From contig NC_068569.1 in assembly GCF_025698545.1 (NCBI RefSeq), forward strand, positions 11,904,001 through 11,968,000: 64,000 nt of DNA, in the 5' to 3' direction. The position numbers were made by a program, and so were the translations under genes. This document shows, piece by piece, positions 60,101 to 64,000 of the stretch. The notes under the pieces were generated by a model. It worked only from the letters and a program-made list of their open reading frames with translations, did no database searches and was not told the DNA's origin. Numbering within the stretch: position 1 is the stretch's first letter; every line of letters starts with the position of its first letter. This stretch comes from Gossypium raimondii. Lineage: Eukaryota; Streptophyta; Magnoliopsida; Malvales; Malvaceae.

Positions 60101-62700
60101 AAGCCATCATGGATGTACGTCCTCCCCGTTTACATGTGAACTAGATAAATCACAAAAGGAAAAGTGGTGGTGGTTTCGTATGGCAGTTGCAGTTGATGTT
60201 TCAATCTTAAGATAGATTTATACCTTTCAACCTCTACACCGCTTTTCTTAGATTCTGCACCTAACTTCCATTTTAATATCTAACCAAAATCCTAAACTTA
60301 GTAGATGATGACAAGATTTGACGGAGACTTCAATTCAACAGTCTCTCATGGTGGCTACTTATTTCTACACGGTTATCTTTTGACTATCAAATTTGCCCGC
60401 CAGCCTCTAAATCGATTTTTAAAACTAACGTGTTTCCCCCCCCCCCTTTTTTTTTAATCCAATTTAACTGGACTCAAAATCCATCCGTTCAAATTTATTT
60501 AACTGAATTACCGAGCTTAAAATTCCTTGAATTATTAATTAAATTATAATACTTGAAAATTTTCAAATTAAACACAAATAACTTTTAAAAAAACAAAACT
60601 AATCTGTTTTATACAAAATGCAAGATCTTTATTTAAATAAAGAAAGAAAAGATTGAAAAGAACGGTAAGTGAAGATAAGGACACTTATCCTTGGAAATTT
60701 CTACGTATACATTCCTTATCCACTCGCCAAACCTTACTTTTCAAATGGTTTTCTTTTTTCTTTTTTTTTCCTCAATCGAGTTATTACACTTTTTAGCTCA
60801 ATTTCTTAATTTATGATATTTTGAAAAACATTTTTCCCTAACAATTTTTTCCTTAAAAAAAAAAAACACCTTGTTTGTCTCCTTCTCAAAAAGCAATGTC
60901 ACAACTTTATTCAACTTGGCTGTCTCTCCTATTTCCCAACTTTATTTTATTTTATTTTTACTTGGTTCAAGTTATAAAATTCAAATCCAAAATAAATAGT
61001 TGAATTTTTTTTCCTGCTTTGAAGGAGAACCGCACCTGTCAATTACCTTATCATTAAAGTGGTGCAGCAGTTAAATTTAAAATCTCCTATGAGAATTCCA
61101 CTTCAACGTAATACATCTGCGCATTGGTTAATCAACGGAAAAGATTAGTTTTGATGAATCACGATTAGACTAACTTTGAAATTTGTCATTCTTTTTTTCT
61201 TCAATTAAAATATTAATTATTTACCTAACTAACTCAACTCAAATCAGTAAAGGCGGAAAGATGATTTAAGGGGAACTAAATAAAGAATTATTACAAAAGA
61301 CTCACAAAATGTTTTAAAATTTTAATTTTAATTTTAATGTTAATATTAGAAAATTAAAAAGAGACTTTACGGGTCGAGTCGGCCTGAGCTTTGTGCAAAG
61401 TGAAATTGTTAACTTGGTTTCATCCATCCATAAAGAATTCGAGTCTGAAAATATTAAATTTATATCTTACTAAGAATTGAAATATATATTTTTTGATATA
61501 ATAAAAATATAGAGAGTTAAATAAAAGTGAATAGATCAGAAATTGGATGGTAATTTTGGGAAGAAAGCAAAAGAAAGTTGACAACTTTTATTTTTGCTGG
61601 ATAACGCAAATAATGAAGAGATTAAATTAAACCATTGATTCCCCATTTGGCACATGCAATGCAAGGGGGGGAAAACATATGTGTAAATTTACCTCAAATG
61701 GAGGGTTGCAGTTTTGTTGGTTAAAATGAGTCATAAAATCAGCCTTTCTTGTCCTTGTACAGAAAAGTGATTGACCCTCATTGGATAAGCCTAAGCCCTA
61801 AAAGGTTTTGGAATCTTGAGGGTTACAGTTTTTACTTTTTATACATCAAAGCTACAATATCTGTCATCACCATTTCATTAAGGATAGTATACTAAAAAAC
61901 CTTAAAACTTATGCTTTTTTTAATTAAATAGATTTCTATATTTTTTATTTATGAAAATAATTAATTTTTTCATACAATATTTTAAAATTTTAAACTAATA
62001 ATAAAAATAAATTAATATTAAAACGAAATAATAATTTAAAATTTCTTGTGAATGCTTATATATATAATACGCTTAATTAATGTTTTGGAAATTTTGATCA
62101 CCGTTTTAGATTTTATGTTGATTTTGAAAGTGTATAAATTTTAAAATTCAATATAATTTTACTTTAATATTAAAATCAAAGAAAATAATAGAATAAATCT
62201 TATTTAACTATAAAAATAATTTAAGGAATTGATTAAATAAAAATATAAAAGAGAAGTTATGTTGTTGAGATCCTCCAATGTCTTAACCCAACAAGAAAAG
62301 TTTTGGTAATTTTATTCATATTATTTAACATAATAAATGAAAATATGATTACATACAATCATATTAAGATGCTATAATTTGTTTAAGAAAAATTTAAAAA
62401 TGGGAAAGTAGTAGTAATACGTTTAAGCACTAGAGGGATTTTGCATCTTTCCTTTTGTCCGAAGAAAGCAGGCGGGGGCAATCGTGTCATAACCCTTTAA
62501 GGAATTGGTAGAAGTTGACGTGTGTTGGAAACAGACAAGCCATGTCCGAAAAGAAAGACATGGAGTACTGTATGAAAATGGGAAACCCAAGCGGTTTAAA
62601 AACCCAGTTGAAGGGGTGGTAAGATAACATGGTGAAGGCAACCTAAAACCCTCTCCCCTCACCCCTCCTAATTAACCTCCAACAAGCAAAGCAAAGAATT
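57183..62700. other. intergenic, no gene supported
   Basis: AT-rich with poly-C at about 60437-60447 and short frames without signature. The last 100 bp lead into the GH17 gene. Confidence 0.5.
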
Positions 62701-62780
62701 CACTTTCTCTATTTATTCCGCTATATCTTAAGTCTTTCTTCTTGCTCTCTTCATTCTAAAACAAAACATTACTTGGCATC

Positions 62781-63988
62781 ATGATTCATGTTTTCCTTCT
62801 ATTTTCTCTCTGTTTTTCAGGTACTTCAATTTTTTTTCAATGTTCCTTCTATTTCTTTGTTGAATGTGCCCTCTTTTTTTGTTTTTTTTAAATACTTCAT
62901 TTATTTCTTGTTACTTTACAGATTATGGGCTTATACTAGGAGTTACGTCTCTAGGTATCAATTACGGTCAAGTTGGCAACAATTTGCCTCCACCCGACAA
63001 GGTTCTTGATCTCTTGACCGCCCTTAAGCTCAAAAAAGCAAGAATCTACGACACCAATCCTCAGGTTTTAACCACATTTGCCAACTCCAACATTGAGCTT
63101 ATCGTCACAGTTGAAAACCAAATGTTACCTGTCGTAATGGATCCCCAACAAGCACTTCAATGGGTTAGTACCCATATCAAGCCTTATTTTCCTGCCACCA
63201 AGATCACCGGGATCGCCGTAGGAAATGAGATCTTCACCGACGACGACACATCACTGCTAGGGTATCTTGTCCCCGCCATTGTCAGTATCCATGGTGCTTT
63301 AGTTCAATTAGGACTGGATAAGTACATTCAGGTTTCGACCCCCAACTCATTAGCGGTTCTGGAGGTATCTTACCCTCCTTCCGCTGGCAGTTTCAAGGGG
63401 GAGGTCTCGGGTGTCATGTCACAGTTTTTGCAGTTTTTGTCAAGCACCGGTTCCCCATTTTGGATCAATGCCTACCCATATTTTGCTTACAAGGATTCCC
63501 CCAACAAGATTTCCTTGGACTATGCTCTTTTCAACAAGAACCCAGGGATGGTCGACCCTTACACCAAGCTACACTACGACAACATGTTATACGCGCAGGT
63601 TGACGCTGTTGTTTATGCCATGTCTAGGTTGGGTTACGGTGGGATCGAGGTGAGGGTTTCCGAGACGGGGTGGCCGTCTAAAGGGGACTCTAATGAAGTC
63701 GGAGCTACCGTCCAGAATGCAGCTGTTTACAACAGGAATTTGCTGAGAAGGCAGATGAGTAATGAGGGGACACCTCTGCGACCAAACATGAGGTTGGAAG
63801 TGTATTTGTTTGCTTTGTTCAATGAAGATATGAAGCCCGGACCGACCTCTGAAAGGAACTACGGTCTCTTTCAGCCTGATGGAACCATGGCTTACAATGT
63901 GGGCCTCTCTGCCTTGGCCACTTCTTCATCAACTTCATCGGCTTCCATTTCTCTTACTTCCTCTGCCACCAAGGTAATCATACCATAA
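62781..63988 (+). CDS. glucan endo-1,3-beta-glucosidase, GH17, 3' end uncertain
   Basis: Exon 1 is 62781-62820 (MIHVFLLFSLCFS) and exon 2 runs from 62922, after TTTACAG, to the window edge. The joined frame, GAT TAT GGG CTT, gives DYGLILGVTSLGINYGQ. Residues 1-23 are a secretion signal. The GH17 core is complete: LGINYGQ (24-30), acid/base Glu116 in VGNEIF and nucleophile Glu261 in VSETGWPSKGD. The tail is Ser/Thr-rich (SSSTSSASISLTSSATK), typical of cell-wall-bound or GPI-anchored members. It hydrolyses 1,3-beta-glucan such as callose in the wall. The frame ends in a TAA at 63986-63988 after VIIP, but SATKVIIP is also a possible splice donor (AAG|GTAATC), in which case the tail continues beyond the window. 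A start at 62864 lies within intron 1 and was not used. The exact subgroup is not decided. Confidence 0.88.
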
Positions 63989-64000
63989 GTTTTGTTTTAT

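Noticed and set aside
62864..62921. Alternative GH17 start at 62864
   Set aside because: It lies in intron 1 (62821-62921) and gives a poor signal peptide; the spliced start at 62781 gives a good one.

Overview
The window is nuclear DNA of a dicot plant, AT-rich with spliced genes and dense LTR debris. The protein sequences look malvid, and cotton (Gossypium) is the best guess. That guess rests on remembered similarity and was not tested by a search. Five ordinary protein-coding genes are supported: a DUF1365 membrane protein (minus, five exons, 13626-16336), the plastid pyruvate dehydrogenase E1-beta subunit (plus, four exons, 18711-21308), carotenoid cleavage dioxygenase 4 (minus, no intron, 41999-43822), a short VQ-motif protein (plus, 55661-55999) and a GH17 beta-1,3-glucanase (plus, from 62781, close to the right edge).

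The left 12 kb is a transposon in a transposon in a transposon. A Mutator-like element (about 2217-11908, minus) encoded one long protein: a FAR1-type zinc-binding N-terminus, an MULE transposase, a SWIM zinc finger and an OTU-type cysteine protease tail. The gene is dead: it has stops, frameshifts, a transposase Asp changed to Gly and the OTU Cys changed to Tyr. A solo LTR (4779-10675, minus, target duplication ATAAG) sits inside its coding region. A second solo LTR of the same family (7234-10000, plus, duplication TTACC) sits inside the first.

A second nest fills 28294-39291. A minus-strand solo LTR of family F1 (duplication ATTAT) was hit twice by another long LTR family, F2, in opposite orientations (28751-34355 plus and 35783-38433 minus). 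The first F2 copy was itself hit by another F1 solo LTR (30487-33285, duplication CACAA). Removing the inserts gives a net length near 2.7 kb for each host LTR. The two F2 copies form a large inverted repeat with about 1.4 kb between the arms.

The rest (11.9-13 kb, 16.4-18.7 kb, 21.3-28.3 kb, 39.3-42 kb, 44-55.4 kb, 56-62.7 kb) is AT-rich intergenic DNA with small inverted-repeat elements, one of them with a perfect 9-bp target duplication, microsatellites and decayed fragments. The five genes do not form a known cluster. DUF1365 and E1-beta are divergent across about 2.4 kb; the others are isolated by repeats. I found no rRNA, tRNA, CRISPR array or viral gene.
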